Assembly: GCA_900550505.1 (NCBI GenBank)
Contig: URSI01000062.1
Location: 1-6,836, forward strand
DNA length: 6,836 nt
Direction of reading: 5' to 3'
DNA from: an uncultured Eubacteriales bacterium
Lineage (GTDB): Bacteria; Bacillota; Clostridia; Oscillospirales; CAG-382
Each line of letters opens with the position of its first letter. The stretch's first letter is position 1. The notes below the pieces were generated by a model. That model was given only the letters and a program-made list of their open reading frames with translations. It ran no database searches and was not told the DNA's origin. The position numbers and the translations under genes are program-made. Positions 6,382 to 6,836 of this stretch are shown here, piece by piece.

Positions 6382-6836
6382 TTTGTTCGCCTTCCTTTTC
6401 GCAGTACGAAGGCGGTTTTATATTGCCGCCATAGTACAGCTCACTGTATTTTTCGGCTGCTTTGCCGACTTTTTCAACATATTCGGCGGTTTCCGGATAT
6501 GGTATATGTTTCAGCGTTTTTCCGTCGTCGGAATACCGGCTGTCTTCAAGCCACGCATCGACGCGTGAAATCCCCGCATTATAAGACGCCCACGCCGTTT
6601 TCCAGTCCCCGTAACGCTTATATGCTATTGAGAGGTAGCACACACCGAAACGAATATTGGTTTCGGGATCGAAAATATCATAGCTTTCATCCGTATCTAT
6701 ATAATACAGGCTCAGCCACAGGTCCGTGTCGGGCATAAGCTGCATCAATCCTCTGGCGCCTGCATGTGAAACAGCTTTCGGATCAAATGAGCTTTCGGTT
6801 TTTATCACGGCAAGCACGATCGCCGGCGGCACATCG
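6347..6836 (-). CDS. Lytic transglycosylase, SLT domain (partial, N-terminus outside window)
   Basis: The visible 162 residues are the C-terminal part of a Slt70-type lytic transglycosylase, an extracytoplasmic enzyme that cleaves the MurNAc-GlcNAc bond of peptidoglycan and forms the 1,6-anhydro product. The frame is open to the right edge. The GTG at 6832 is an internal Val codon, because the domain is already under way there (DVPPAIVLAVIKTESSFDP). The catalytic Glu is the one in KTESSF (visible residue 14). It is followed by HAGARGLMQLMP (24-35), NIRFGVCYL (60-68) and the SYNAG motif (84-88), in the normal order for SLT domains. Clostridial proteins of this kind are usually short with one N-terminal membrane anchor; that part is not visible here. 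The tail after the domain is short and charged. The last 35 bp overlap the start of the aminopeptidase, making it the upstream member of that operon in this window. Confidence 0.92.
   Translation of the reverse strand, partial: DVPPAIVLAVIKTESSFDPKAVSHAGARGLMQLMPDTDLWLSLYYIDTDESYDIFDPETNIRFGVCYLSIAYKRYGDWKTAWASYNAGISRVDAWLEDSRYSDDGKTLKHIPYPETAEYVEKVGKAAEKYSELYYGGNIKPPSYCEKEGEQNDERTSKAADL

Noticed and set aside
1..6836. A defence system, CRISPR array, phage or insertion sequence as the exciting hidden system
   Set aside because: No transposase, integrase, nuclease, toxin-antitoxin pair, regularly spaced repeat or terminal inverted repeat was seen. The genes present are of ordinary metabolic, envelope and transport families.

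Overview
The window looks like a chromosomal segment of a low-to-mid GC Gram-positive bacterium, most likely an uncultured, gut-type member of the Clostridia. This is an inference from three things: strong GGAGG-type ribosome binding sites, lipobox-anchored solute-binding proteins of the 'NWGG...PVNDATYERN...KYGI' type, and the clostridial style of the M18 peptidase and MetA. No rRNA, tRNA or other taxonomic marker is present.

Left half (1-3188, + strand): a tandem run of paralogous extracellular solute-binding lipoproteins. The first 74 bases carry the last codons of one copy. Two complete copies of 502 and 501 residues follow, separated by short spacers (58 and 41 bp) with no clear terminator, so they are probably co-transcribed. 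They end in a strong intrinsic terminator at 3289-3327. No permease or ATPase gene of an ABC transporter is visible, so the transport partner and substrate are unknown.

Middle (3189-3459): a non-coding convergent intergenic region. It holds the terminator, a 10-bp direct repeat at 30-bp spacing, and a second hairpin followed by a T run.

Right half (3460-6836, - strand): a GNAT N-acetyltransferase, then reading upstream a tightly packed set made of metA (homoserine O-acyltransferase), an M18 metallo-aminopeptidase and the 3' part of a lytic transglycosylase gene. In transcription order this is transglycosylase, aminopeptidase, metA, with overlaps of 35 bp and 10 bp that point to one operon with translational coupling. 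GNAT follows after a 181-bp gap with hairpins and may be a separate unit. MetA carries Glu111, the residue associated with acetyl-CoA rather than succinyl-CoA use, so it is best read as a homoserine O-acetyltransferase.

I found no mobile element, CRISPR array, phage gene or clear novel system. The most unusual feature is the array of at least three solute-binding paralogues.
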